Shown: positions 54,393-62,395 of the stretch, piece by piece | How the letters are laid out: every line of letters begins with the position of its first letter | How positions within the stretch are numbered: position 1 is the first letter of the stretch | Source of the DNA: an uncultured Shewanella sp. | GTDB lineage: Bacteria; Pseudomonadota; Gammaproteobacteria; Enterobacterales; Shewanellaceae | Direction: 5' to 3' | Length of the DNA stretch: 64,000 bases | Assembly: GCF_947491715.1 (NCBI RefSeq) | Contig: NZ_CANLKR010000006.1 | Location: 62,001-126,000, forward strand | The notes under the pieces: generated by a model | Database searches by the model: none | Told to the model about the DNA's origin: nothing | Seen by the model: the letters and a program-made list of their open reading frames with translations, nothing else | Position numbers and translations under genes: made by a program

Positions 54393-54875
54393 TTGAGTAA
54401 GTTGATTGGGTTGTTGTCGATTTTTGTGTTATTTTCTTTAGCGAGTTGTTCTCAGGTCTTAAAAGCAGAACATGATGAAATCGCAGTAGTAAAGCCGAGC
54501 CTTAGTGAAGATAAGGTTGCAGTAAGAATTGGGTTTATAGGTAAATGGTTATCAAAGCAGTCAACAAAAGGTGGGGGGTCTAGGGAAGCCATAATTAATA
54601 GGTTTGAAGATGGTCAGTATATTATTGAAATTAAAATATTCAACTCTAGTGGCGTGTTAACGACAATCCAAAAAGAATTTGGTTTTTGGGGTGTTTCGGG
54701 GGGAGTTTATTTTACTATTCACCGTGGTTGGATTGCAGATGATCAATTATATTCTTCAGATCCAAGTGACGCGTATCATTATGATTCTTACGATATCATT
54801 GAAATATCCAATAATAAATTAAAATATCAAAGCCTGTCAGGTGGTGATACATACACTTACTTAAAAATTAATTAG
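54393..54875 (+). CDS. Putative lipoprotein of unknown function
   Basis: A 160-residue protein reading from TTG 54393, with a lipoprotein signal (LIGLLSIFVLFSLASC, Cys at about residue 19). The mature chain has GKWLSKQSTKGGG and FEDGQYIIEIKIFNSSG, with several Gly-rich beta stretches, a pattern seen in small calycin-like lipoproteins. I do not recognise a named family. It is directly followed by another lipoprotein gene on the same strand. Confidence 0.55.
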   Translation: MSKLIGLLSIFVLFSLASCSQVLKAEHDEIAVVKPSLSEDKVAVRIGFIGKWLSKQSTKGGGSREAIINRFEDGQYIIEIKIFNSSGVLTTIQKEFGFWGVSGGVYFTIHRGWIADDQLYSSDPSDAYHYDSYDIIEISNNKLKYQSLSGGDTYTYLKIN

Positions 54876-54953
54876 ATGCTTTTTTCATATAAACCAAACT
54901 ATTTTTTATTTAACACTAAGGCATTTATAATGCCTTATTTGCAGGTTATTACT

Positions 54954-55487
54954 ATGTTAAAGAAAATTACTTTACTTGTTGTTGTTTCTATAATATCTGG
55001 CTGTGCTACTTCATATAAAGCACCTCAATTTGAAGATACGGCATTGATTAAAATGGAGGGCCTTGGTACAAGCTATACCCTAACTGGCGGAGCTTCAGGG
55101 AAGGTTCTAAGTATCGGGGAGTTAGATAATGAAGGATGCATGACTAATATTGGTCAAGTGGATGCTACTGCTGTGGATGAGAATGGTTATGTTATTGTAC
55201 CTGCCAATAAAGAAATTGGGATGATATTATTTAAGTATAAAGGTAATGCAAATTGTAAGATATCAATCGTCATAACACTAAAGAATAATGACAAATATGA
55301 GTTGAACTTTGTTGAAAAATCGAGAACTAAAGTTGTGGTGAAAGAAGGAGGAGGTTTTGATATTAAATATATAAAAGGACCAATGTTGTGTGAGTTAGAT
55401 GTTGTGTCCAGCCATGAAGAAAAAGTAGCATTTGTAACTTTAGAGCAAAACCTTTTTAGTGTGTGTAAGTCAGTTGGGGTCAAATAA
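54954..55487 (+). CDS. Putative lipoprotein of unknown function
   Basis: ATG 54954 is chosen from a longer frame (54876) because it gives a compact lipoprotein signal, LKKITLLVVVSIISGC, with an ISGC lipobox, and 177 residues. The mature part (SYKAPQFEDTALIKMEGLG onward) contains several Cys residues and Lys-rich segments, but no known domain was recognised. It may be translated together with the preceding lipoprotein gene. Confidence 0.55.
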   Translation: MLKKITLLVVVSIISGCATSYKAPQFEDTALIKMEGLGTSYTLTGGASGKVLSIGELDNEGCMTNIGQVDATAVDENGYVIVPANKEIGMILFKYKGNANCKISIVITLKNNDKYELNFVEKSRTKVVVKEGGGFDIKYIKGPMLCELDVVSSHEEKVAFVTLEQNLFSVCKSVGVK

Positions 55488-55514
55488 AGAGAGTTGAACA
55501 AACCCTCTTTATTT
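55482..55514. terminator. Bidirectional terminator between lipoprotein and PHP-type genes
   Basis: AAATAAAGAG (55482-55491) and CTCTTTATTT (55505-55514) form a stem that includes the lipoprotein stop codon, between convergent genes. Confidence 0.75.
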
Positions 55515-55541
55515 ATAAACCTTTGAGTTTAAAAGTATGCT

Positions 55542-57158
55542 TTATTGGGGTAAATATATTGGGTTTGAATAGAACCAAAGATCGCTCCAAGCCATCTCTT
55601 CTGTATTGGTGAAGCCTGTTTTGGCGGTATCGACAATGGGGTTACCTTGTTTATCAACAAACCCCGGAGTGCCTTTTGGATGATTACTCCCACGCAACCT
55701 GAGATACATACCTGTTTCAGGGGCTGTAAAAGTAAAAGACAGGAATATTTCTCCGTTATTATTAATCCAATTGTCATCTCCTCTGGCGAAGCTTTTTATG
55801 ACGTAGGTGTTATCAGCAAAAGGTTTATTAAAGTCACTATCATGCATGTTTTTCAATGTGCTGGTTGTTCCTGCAATAACATCAATAAAGGCTAAATCTG
55901 GTGCATCTTTGCGGTTATTAAATGCGGGTATTGTCGTGTTGATTGTCACTGTTATTTCTTGATTTTTCGTAATATTGAGTTGCTCTCCCATTGTGGCTGT
56001 CATATCAGAAGTGCTGACATTAAAATCCAGACTTGAAATGAGATCGCCGTGTACAACAAAGCTATTACCCCCTTTAATGGCGGAAATAATCCCTGTTTCA
56101 CTTTCTTCTTCTAAAAAGTAGTGGGTTTTAGCATATTCGTTGGGCCAAAAATCATTATATAGACTGTGGAAATCACTACTGCTTAAAATTGAAAATTGTC
56201 TGCCTTCACTTAAAAGTGCATCCCAAACACCGCCTAGTCTTGCTGTCATATAATCAAATCCACCATAGGTGCGGCCGTGGTAGGCAACCCCGTAATCATT
56301 ATAATCAGTTAATGTAATAGGGGCATTTTGTGCATATTTCCCTCTAGCATCGACATCGCGTTGATGCCCTGGTGCGCCTTCCATGCCAATAAAGGTATGG
56401 GGGGCTGCATTGTGAAAGTGACGAATATCTTCAATGGTGACTTTATGCTTACGTGATGGGTGATTAAAGATATAAAATGCTTGTTCACTAAAATTATTTT
56501 CTAGTTCTGTGACAGCCTGTAAGCTGTATTCTAATGTCTTTTCGTTGTCGAATGCGTTACCTTTAGCATATCGATTATGGAAATCAATTAAGGCTTCTTG
56601 ATTACCATTATCCAAAATTAACAAGGTAGCGTGTTCGTTGGTATAAGGTATAGTCCATTCCATTCCTTGAAATAAGTATTGACCTTTAAGTAAAGTGCCT
56701 CGGTATTTTTCAATGTGCGTGTATTGAGTATTGATGATAGCGCCCCGATCAGTGAGGGCCTTGTCATTAGGGTAAACTTGTTTTGCGTAGTCATGGCTAT
56801 GAGGTTCAATGTCATCTTTAAGATTAATAATCTCCTCATCTGTTAGTGTGATTCGAAATAAAGAGTCATTAAGCTTATAAGCTTTAAAACCACTGTGATC
56901 GGTATTGATTAAAAAGCTTGAACCAAAATCATTAAAGCCTCTGTTGAGCACTGTGGTCACTAAGTTATGGCCATCAGATGCCGTTGAATGGATATGCATA
57001 TCCCCATAGATCCAGCGCCCTGTTTTTTGCTCTATTTCGGCTAATGTTGGCAGATTTTGAGAATGATGAGTGCTAGTGTTGCGGGTATTTGAGTCACAGC
57101 TAACAATACATCCTGTTAGTGCTAGAAGCAATAATTGACTTTTGATGTTGGTTTTCAT
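55542..57158 (-). CDS. PHP-domain lipoprotein (DUF3604-like)
   Basis: A 538-residue exported protein. The signal MKTNIKSQLLLLALTGC has a lipobox at LTGC17 (another Cys at 21). A polymerase-and-histidinol-phosphatase (PHP) fold begins at GDMHIHSTASDG (His55, His57, Asp62), followed by FLINTDHSG and IFNHPSRKH, the metal-binding motifs of this group. Such proteins are metal-dependent phosphoesterases; exported lipid-anchored versions are mostly unstudied. A C-terminal beta-rich region (from about 340) could bind sugar or surface polymer. The substrate is unknown. Confidence 0.75.
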   Translation of the reverse strand: MKTNIKSQLLLLALTGCIVSCDSNTRNTSTHHSQNLPTLAEIEQKTGRWIYGDMHIHSTASDGHNLVTTVLNRGFNDFGSSFLINTDHSGFKAYKLNDSLFRITLTDEEIINLKDDIEPHSHDYAKQVYPNDKALTDRGAIINTQYTHIEKYRGTLLKGQYLFQGMEWTIPYTNEHATLLILDNGNQEALIDFHNRYAKGNAFDNEKTLEYSLQAVTELENNFSEQAFYIFNHPSRKHKVTIEDIRHFHNAAPHTFIGMEGAPGHQRDVDARGKYAQNAPITLTDYNDYGVAYHGRTYGGFDYMTARLGGVWDALLSEGRQFSILSSSDFHSLYNDFWPNEYAKTHYFLEEESETGIISAIKGGNSFVVHGDLISSLDFNVSTSDMTATMGEQLNITKNQEITVTINTTIPAFNNRKDAPDLAFIDVIAGTTSTLKNMHDSDFNKPFADNTYVIKSFARGDDNWINNNGEIFLSFTFTAPETGMYLRLRGSNHPKGTPGFVDKQGNPIVDTAKTGFTNTEEMAWSDLWFYSNPIYLPQ

Positions 57159-57290
57159 GGCGTCCCTCCGGTAATAGTGTGGAGGAATGTAGGTGAGTTG
57201 TGTGAATCTATTATGATGTTATCGTTAATTTTTATCCTTTTATATTGATTTAGCTATATATTGCTTTGATTCAATTTTAAATTGTGAAAG

Positions 57291-57749
57291 TTAATTGGCT
57301 TTTGTACATTGATATTCCCCCACTTTGTTGAGACCAGGTTCAAGAAAGTAAGTGATAAAGCTGATCTCTTCTTCATTTGAAAAGGTGAAATATGTTAATC
57401 CAGGATTTTTTCTGTTGTCTAGATGGCTAATGGCGGTATGTGTTTGAACATCGTATAGCATATATCCTTTTGTTAAGTTTCCCATGGATTTCGGGGTTCC
57501 AGAAAAGAGTAGTTGAAAAATATAAAAGCGGTCTTCATAAGGGGTGACGGTAGGTGTGAGATTAATACTCAATTGAGGGCTATAGCCTCTCAGTAGGTTT
57601 TGGCATAGGTAATCCCCCTCAATGATGGTAAGTGGAACCTTATGGGTTGCAGCATTAGCTGTAGGTAGAAAAGTGGATAATATCAAAATGACAGAGAAGA
57701 ATAGTGTCGATGGAAAGCATTTTTGATTTTTTCGTACTTTGTTGCCCAT
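57291..57749 (-). CDS. Secreted two-cysteine protein, tandem family copy 1
   Basis: Unrecognised family. 152 residues with a signal peptide (FFSVILILSTFLPTANA). The mature part shares a frame with the two genes upstream on the same strand: EG-x-YLCQN near the start, FYIFQLLFSG, GYMLYD, F-I-x-YFLEPG and a final Cys (EYQCTKAN). The two conserved Cys likely form a disulfide. The ribosome-binding site before 57749 is weak. It is the most divergent of the three. Confidence 0.65.
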   Translation of the reverse strand: MGNKVRKNQKCFPSTLFFSVILILSTFLPTANAATHKVPLTIIEGDYLCQNLLRGYSPQLSINLTPTVTPYEDRFYIFQLLFSGTPKSMGNLTKGYMLYDVQTHTAISHLDNRKNPGLTYFTFSNEEEISFITYFLEPGLNKVGEYQCTKAN

Positions 57750-57827
57750 AGGACTGACTCACAATGTGATAACGATAAGAGATCTAATAGTGAGTTTAGT
57801 GTGCGATATTCATTGTGTAAAATAAGT

Positions 57828-58316
57828 TTATTGTGCTTTTTTATTATCAGGAGTGGTGAGTTTTTCACAATAAGCTTGACCCATTGAATCTGTAAATTTA
57901 TTAATAAAATAAGCACTAAACTTAACGGGCTTGTTTTCAAAGATGTTAAATTCAACCAGACCAGCACCTCTAATGCGGCTATCTATTTGATTTTCTAAAT
58001 AACCAATGCCTGTGAGTTTTTGTGTATCAACAATCATGTAACCAATGGCGTTACTAAACACCTTTTTCCCATCATTAAGGAGGTTGTCGGCATTACCTGA
58101 AAAGTAGATATTGTAGGTATAAAAACGTTTGTTGTCGTCAATATGTTGGGGATTCTCAATGAGGGTGAGCTTTCTTTTTATTTTTACTTTAGCGCCTTGG
58201 CAAACATACTGGCCAGCGATAATATTTTTGATTTCTACTGCATTAACACTTGTGCAGTGCAGCACCAGTAGAGTGAAGATAGTAGCAATTGAATAATATT
58301 GACTTAAAAATCTCAT
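57828..58316 (-). CDS. Secreted two-cysteine protein, tandem family copy 2
   Basis: Unrecognised family. 162 residues; AAGGGAAG before ATG 58316. A signal peptide ends near SVNAVE. Conserved blocks are AGQYVCQG, KLTLIENPQ, FYTYNIYFSG, NAIGYMIVDTQ, NQIDSRIRGAGLVEFN, FSAYFI and QAYCEKL. It is closest to copy 3 (NQVDSQIEGVGVLYF in that one). Secretion and the paired Cys suggest an extracytoplasmic role. Confidence 0.7.
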   Translation of the reverse strand: MRFLSQYYSIATIFTLLVLHCTSVNAVEIKNIIAGQYVCQGAKVKIKRKLTLIENPQHIDDNKRFYTYNIYFSGNADNLLNDGKKVFSNAIGYMIVDTQKLTGIGYLENQIDSRIRGAGLVEFNIFENKPVKFSAYFINKFTDSMGQAYCEKLTTPDNKKAQ

Positions 58317-58401
58317 TTTACTTCCCTTGGAGACCGTTTTTTATCAACATAACCTACTTTAAAGCGGAGAGTAAAGAGCAAACTATTGTATTTAAAAATA
58401 A

Positions 58402-58956
58402 TTACTTAATTTGCTGATGAATATGGTTGTCTTTTTGTTTTGTACATAAATTTGAACCGACTCGGTTTTCTGATCTATCAATAAAATAGGCTTCAAATGT
58501 GACTTGGTTTTGACTCGATAGTTTGAAATATAGCACACCTACGCCTTCAATTTGACTGTCAACTTGATTCCTCATATAACCAGAAGCTGTTTGGCGCTTA
58601 GTGTCAAAAATCATATAACCTGTGGAATTACTGTATACGCGTTTGTTCCCTGCTGTCAGGTATAAAGTAAAACTGTAAAATCCTTCCTCTGTTGGAGATA
58701 TTTTCTCATCTTCAATAATTTTAAGTTTTCTTAAATGTCCGCCTTGCATATTAGTGCAATGATATTGGCCTTCAATCGATGGCCCTTCAATGAGTGTTTT
58801 TTTTACTGGAAGCCTATCAGGTTTCTGTGGCATGCTTGTTTCTGTTTTTGGAGCGTCTGTATCTGCTGCATAGGCATAAGGCAAACTCACTATTCCTACA
58901 CTTATAATGCTAGTGTAAATCAGGTTAACGGCTATGAGTTTGTTTAGAAAAAACAT
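58402..58956 (-). CDS. Secreted two-cysteine protein, tandem family copy 3
   Basis: Unrecognised family. 184 residues with a strong AAGGAG before ATG 58956. An N-terminal signal (MFFLNKLIAVNLIYTSIISVGIVSLPYAYA) is followed by a short Thr/Pro/Lys linker that the other copies lack. The shared core is EGQYHCTN, HLRKLKIIEDE, FYSFTLYLTAG, STGYMIFDTK, FEAYFI and SNLCTKQ. First gene of the probable three-gene minus-strand unit. Confidence 0.7.
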   Translation of the reverse strand: MFFLNKLIAVNLIYTSIISVGIVSLPYAYAADTDAPKTETSMPQKPDRLPVKKTLIEGPSIEGQYHCTNMQGGHLRKLKIIEDEKISPTEEGFYSFTLYLTAGNKRVYSNSTGYMIFDTKRQTASGYMRNQVDSQIEGVGVLYFKLSSQNQVTFEAYFIDRSENRVGSNLCTKQKDNHIHQQIK

Positions 58957-59098
58957 ACTTACTCCTTTATATATACCTGTCGTTCAAATCTATCTAATGA
59001 ACATGTTTAAATTGGTGTCGATCCACTGTTAACTTTATTTTAGCCTGTAAAATAGAATAACCCTAGATTGTTTACAGAGCTCCTTTTAAGGAAATGAC

Positions 59099-59530
59099 AT
59101 GAATGTCATAGAATTAGCCATAGATATAGCATTGAAAAGTCATAGAGGCCAAGTAGATAAAGCGGGCAAGCCTTATATTTTGCATCCCCTTCGTTTGATG
59201 GAAAAAATGGAAACCGATGAAGAAAAAGTTGTCGCGGTGTTGCACGATGTACTAGAGGATTCAACATTGACGGCAAGCGAGCTCATGAAATTGGGGGTAC
59301 CGGATCACGCTGTACAGGCTATAGCCTGTTTAACTAAACAATTAGGTGAAAAGTATGATGATTACCTTAACAAAGTTTTAAGTAATACACTTGCCGTAAA
59401 AGTGAAACGGGCAGATTTAGAAGATAATATGAATATTTTGAGATTAAACGCTATTACAGATAATGATCTGAGTCGTCTTCAACAATATCATCGAGCTTGG
59501 AAAATGTTGTCAGGACAGTCAGATTATTAG
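59099..59530 (+). CDS. Small HD-domain protein, (p)ppGpp hydrolase-like (MESH1/SAH type)
   Basis: A 143-residue protein with the HD hydrolase pattern: AIDIALKSHRGQVDKAGKPYILHPLRLM, then AVLHDVLEDSTLT (His-Asp pair) and VKRADLEDNMNI. The order and spacing match the small alarmone hydrolases that degrade ppGpp or a related nucleotide, though RelA/SpoT-type synthetase motifs are absent. Its stop overlaps the convergent next gene by four bases. Confidence 0.8.
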   Translation: MNVIELAIDIALKSHRGQVDKAGKPYILHPLRLMEKMETDEEKVVAVLHDVLEDSTLTASELMKLGVPDHAVQAIACLTKQLGEKYDDYLNKVLSNTLAVKVKRADLEDNMNILRLNAITDNDLSRLQQYHRAWKMLSGQSDY

Positions 59531-60675
59531 AACGTCACAATACTTGCTAATTTTCTTTGATTTTTATTGATTTGAATAATATAAATATTCTTATTGGGAA
59601 TATTACTATTGTGAAAGCTGATGTCGCCGCTTGCGCCAGTATGTGGGCGAAGAGTGGGGAGGAATTGTATGAGTTGTCGCTGCTTATCGCCCTTGGATTG
59701 CGCTAATAATTCAGCTGCTAGCATGGTGGCATCGTATCCCAGGGCGGTAAAAGCATTTTTAGGGCGGGTGTTATATTTATTTTGGTAATGTTTAATAAAA
59801 GTTTGAGTCGGAGCTGATGTACCATCTGGTGATAGAAAAGCGTGTGTGGTAAAAAACACATCGCTTAATGGTGTATTGCCATTAACCAAAGTGTCAGAGT
59901 CAAAACCGTCTGCGCTGATAATAGGCTCATCAAATCCGTGTTGTCTTAAGTTATGAATAATGTCTAGTGATTTTGGGACGCCAGAGGCAAAATAAATAGC
60001 CTCTGCATTCTTCTTTACTGGAAGGATTTGAGTGATTAGCTTATCCATGTTGAGCGTATCAGGAGAGAAACTGACTTTGGAGATAACTTGACCTTTTAAG
60101 AGTTGAAGCTCTTTAATAAAGGTATCGCTAGCATTCAGGGCGTATTGCATTTGTGTGTTTTCAATCACTATGATTTTTTTAGCATGTAAGGTCTGCACTG
60201 TAAATTTTGCAGCCGCTTTTCCTTGCATGGCATCGGTATAGCAAGCGAGGATTAAATTTTCAGGGTATTGTTTAGCGAGTTTACCCGCAGTCGCCCCTGC
60301 CGTAATGAACAACTTATGATTGTTAACCACACTTGGCATCGCAGCTTGTAAGAGGTTATCATCAACGAGTCCGGTGATGATGTCTATATTGGTCATTTTG
60401 GCTAGCTGTTGACTCAGTTTTGCGGTGACATTGGTAGATGATTGAGTATTAAAGACTTTCAATTTTACTGGGTGTCCTGATATACCACCTTGAGCATTAA
60501 TGTCTTCAATGGCTAATTGTGCCCCTTTCAGTGCTGGGATCCCCAATTGAGATAAGGCACCATTTTGACTATAAAGTGAGCCAATATAGAGGGTTTCTTT
60601 AACGGAAGACAAACTGCTTGTTTGATAAAAGAGAAAAAAAAGTGTGAGAAATAGGGTGAATGTTTTTTGTCTCAT
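59527..60675 (-). CDS. Periplasmic binding protein, branched-chain amino acid type (orphan)
   Basis: A 382-residue exported type I periplasmic binding protein (signal FTLFLTLFFLFYQTSSLSS). LYIGSLYSQNGALSQLGIPALKGAQLAIEDINAQGG and the later EPIISADGFDSDTLVNG are family motifs. LivFGHM transport genes are absent, so it is either an orphan sensor/binding protein or serves a distant transporter. A second secreted protein gene is 33 bases upstream on the same strand. Confidence 0.8.
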   Translation of the reverse strand: MRQKTFTLFLTLFFLFYQTSSLSSVKETLYIGSLYSQNGALSQLGIPALKGAQLAIEDINAQGGISGHPVKLKVFNTQSSTNVTAKLSQQLAKMTNIDIITGLVDDNLLQAAMPSVVNNHKLFITAGATAGKLAKQYPENLILACYTDAMQGKAAAKFTVQTLHAKKIIVIENTQMQYALNASDTFIKELQLLKGQVISKVSFSPDTLNMDKLITQILPVKKNAEAIYFASGVPKSLDIIHNLRQHGFDEPIISADGFDSDTLVNGNTPLSDVFFTTHAFLSPDGTSAPTQTFIKHYQNKYNTRPKNAFTALGYDATMLAAELLAQSKGDKQRQLIQFLPTLRPHTGASGDISFHNSNIPNKNIYIIQINKNQRKLASIVTF

Positions 60676-60708
60676 ATTATTTTTTTCTCATTTTTTATTT
60701 AATCGGTT

Positions 60709-61224
60709 TCAGAGGGATTGGGCTGTATCAATAAACAGTTTAACTTCGCGAATATCTCGCTTTGGAATTTCTGTATTGGGGGATAAAGGATGAAGGGACA
60801 AGAGTACTTTAAAGTCTGGAATGACAGTAACACTTTGTATGACTATGGTTATGGGGGGGCTTTTTTTTCCTGTTAATAAACCTGAATATGTTAATACCGC
60901 ATTGGGTTTTCTCTTAGAAAAAATGTGATCAAAATCCTTTAAAAACTGAGTCGAGGTGACAATTTTACTGTCTCGAAAGAGGGGGGGAGTTATGGCTATG
61001 ACACCTTTATCAATATCGGTCAAGGAAAGCTCATAAATACCTTTGTTTTTTGTTTTTATTATTCGCCCTTTATCTGCACCGAGTACAAATAACCATTGTT
61101 TCTGTTCATGGGAAGAGGCTTTTGTCGAATGAGATAAGGCGGTTGCTGTTTCTGCTGCTATCGCATAAGAGAATGGGCCAATCATTAAAAATAATGACAT
61201 TAACAAGACGTTTTTTAAGGACAA
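60709..61224 (-). CDS. Exported protein of unknown function
   Basis: A 171-residue protein with a signal peptide (LKNVLLMSLFLMIGPFSYAIAA). The mature part has GADKGRIIKTKNKGIYELSLTDIDKGV, a string of Lys and hydrophobic residues, and ends in KLFIDTAQSL. No family was recognised. It is 33 bases upstream of the periplasmic binding protein and probably co-expressed with it, so a joint binding or sensing role is possible. Confidence 0.5.
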   Translation of the reverse strand: MSLKNVLLMSLFLMIGPFSYAIAAETATALSHSTKASSHEQKQWLFVLGADKGRIIKTKNKGIYELSLTDIDKGVIAITPPLFRDSKIVTSTQFLKDFDHIFSKRKPNAVLTYSGLLTGKKSPPITIVIQSVTVIPDFKVLLSLHPLSPNTEIPKRDIREVKLFIDTAQSL

Positions 61225-61453
61225 AATACTTCCCCCTTTATTGATAATATGATCTTCTTAGCTTATTTAACTTTAGCCTAATATGAGTATAATAAAATCG
61301 TTTTAAATTGCTTGTTTTTTGCTATAAATAACCTTAAAGAGCGGTACCTCTATGATTGCCAGCCCAGTGGGGTAGAAGCGGCGAGACTAGAGGCGTTTTG
61401 TTTTGAGTAAGTGGGTGTGTGCATTAAATAAACCAGTTTACAGGGAGTGGCTT

Positions 61454-61915
61454 GTGAGTATGAAGTTTATGGTTAAAGCAAAAAACACGATCATGGTTAG
61501 GGTTCCTCATTGCGAACAGGTGAATTTTCATCATTCAAGATTAAATGAAGCGATAATAGAAAGGGATAGGCTTTGTCGAATTGTGGGGTTAGACCCCTAC
61601 AACAAACAAAAGAGAGTGAGAATATTTACCGATATAACGGCGAAAAAAAATCAAATAGATCTGCCCGTTGGAATATCAAGATTTAACGACAGGGCTGGAA
61701 ATATTGCTGGGTTGCAAGTGATATACAAGAAGCATTGTAATGATAAAAAGAGTGTTTCAAAAAAGTTTTCAGCAACAAAATACGGCTCTTACAATACTGC
61801 GCTTGAAGCCGCTATACAGTTCAGAGCTGACTACATTGAGAAACTAAAAGAACATATCAATGCTAGTGCCGAGTTCATAAAGACTCACGGATTCCCTTGT
61901 CAGAAAAGCTCATAA
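61454..61915 (+). CDS. AP2-like DNA-binding domain protein
   Basis: A protein of about 153 residues from GTG 61454, which has GGGAG six bases upstream; ATG 61460 and a longer TTG at 61403 are alternatives. The C-terminal half resembles bacterial/phage AP2 domains: LPVGISRFNDRAGNIAGLQVIY, then a Lys-rich strand and YGSYNTALEAAIQFRADYIEKL, the typical final helix. Such domains occur in mobile-element HNH nucleases and regulators. No HNH motif is seen here. It may be a DNA-binding regulator or a remnant of a mobile gene. Confidence 0.6.
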   Translation: MSMKFMVKAKNTIMVRVPHCEQVNFHHSRLNEAIIERDRLCRIVGLDPYNKQKRVRIFTDITAKKNQIDLPVGISRFNDRAGNIAGLQVIYKKHCNDKKSVSKKFSATKYGSYNTALEAAIQFRADYIEKLKEHINASAEFIKTHGFPCQKSS

Positions 61916-61949
61916 GGAAAAGTTCATAATAAAAAGCTCATAAGGAAAA
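61904..61949 (+). repeat. 18-base direct repeat between the AP2-like and small HTH genes
   Basis: AAAAGCTCATAAGGAAAA occurs at 61904-61921 and again at 61932-61949, a 28-base period. The first copy spans the AP2-like stop; the second precedes the next GTG start and supplies its AAGGA ribosome site. Likely slippage duplication. Confidence 0.8.
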
Positions 61950-61955
61950 ACGGTA

Positions 61956-62243
61956 GTGAGTATTCATGCGAATAAAAACAACAATAACAGCATCAATAGC
62001 CGATTTGGCCCGCTCATGGAAAAGATTATGGCCGCACTCGATGATGGTAAGACTAAAAGCATTCGCGACTTATTAGTGGCCACCAACGCATCATCAAGGC
62101 CTGCATTACGTGAATCATTACAGCGCTTGATTGATCAAGGTTTCGTGCATCATGAGAAAGTCACTATTTTGGCAGGCAACGATGCCCCCATGCCGAGGAA
62201 CGCTTATCGTAAAGCCAAGCGAAGAAATAGAGCGACAAGATGA
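61956..62243 (+). CDS. Small basic protein, winged-helix-like
   Basis: A 95-residue protein from GTG 61956. After a polar N-terminus (HANKNNNNSINS), residues 17-70 read like a winged helix: MEKIMAALDDGKTKSIRDLL, SSRPALRESLQRLIDQGFV, HHEKVTIL. The C-terminal tail is Arg/Lys-rich. A DNA-binding role is likely, but the family is not identified. It lies 40 bases after the AP2-like gene with which it may form a unit. Confidence 0.55.
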   Translation: MSIHANKNNNNSINSRFGPLMEKIMAALDDGKTKSIRDLLVATNASSRPALRESLQRLIDQGFVHHEKVTILAGNDAPMPRNAYRKAKRRNRATR

Positions 62244-62271
62244 TAGTGGTGGGCAGTGAAGGTAAAGAGAT

Positions 62272-62314
62272 AAGTGGGGCCCGCTTATTTTAAAAGTGGG
62301 GCCCGGATGGGATG
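62272..62314 (+). repeat. GC-rich direct repeat after the small HTH gene
   Basis: AAGTGGGGCCCG occurs twice (62272-62283 and 62304-62315 approximately), in otherwise AT-rich DNA. No role is evident. Confidence 0.4.
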
Positions 62315-62395
62315 TTTGGTTTCTTTTACTGTTGGGCTAAAAGCGTTTTAATGATTTTTAGGGTAGTGTTCGTAATTCTGTGTCTCGATTTTCTC

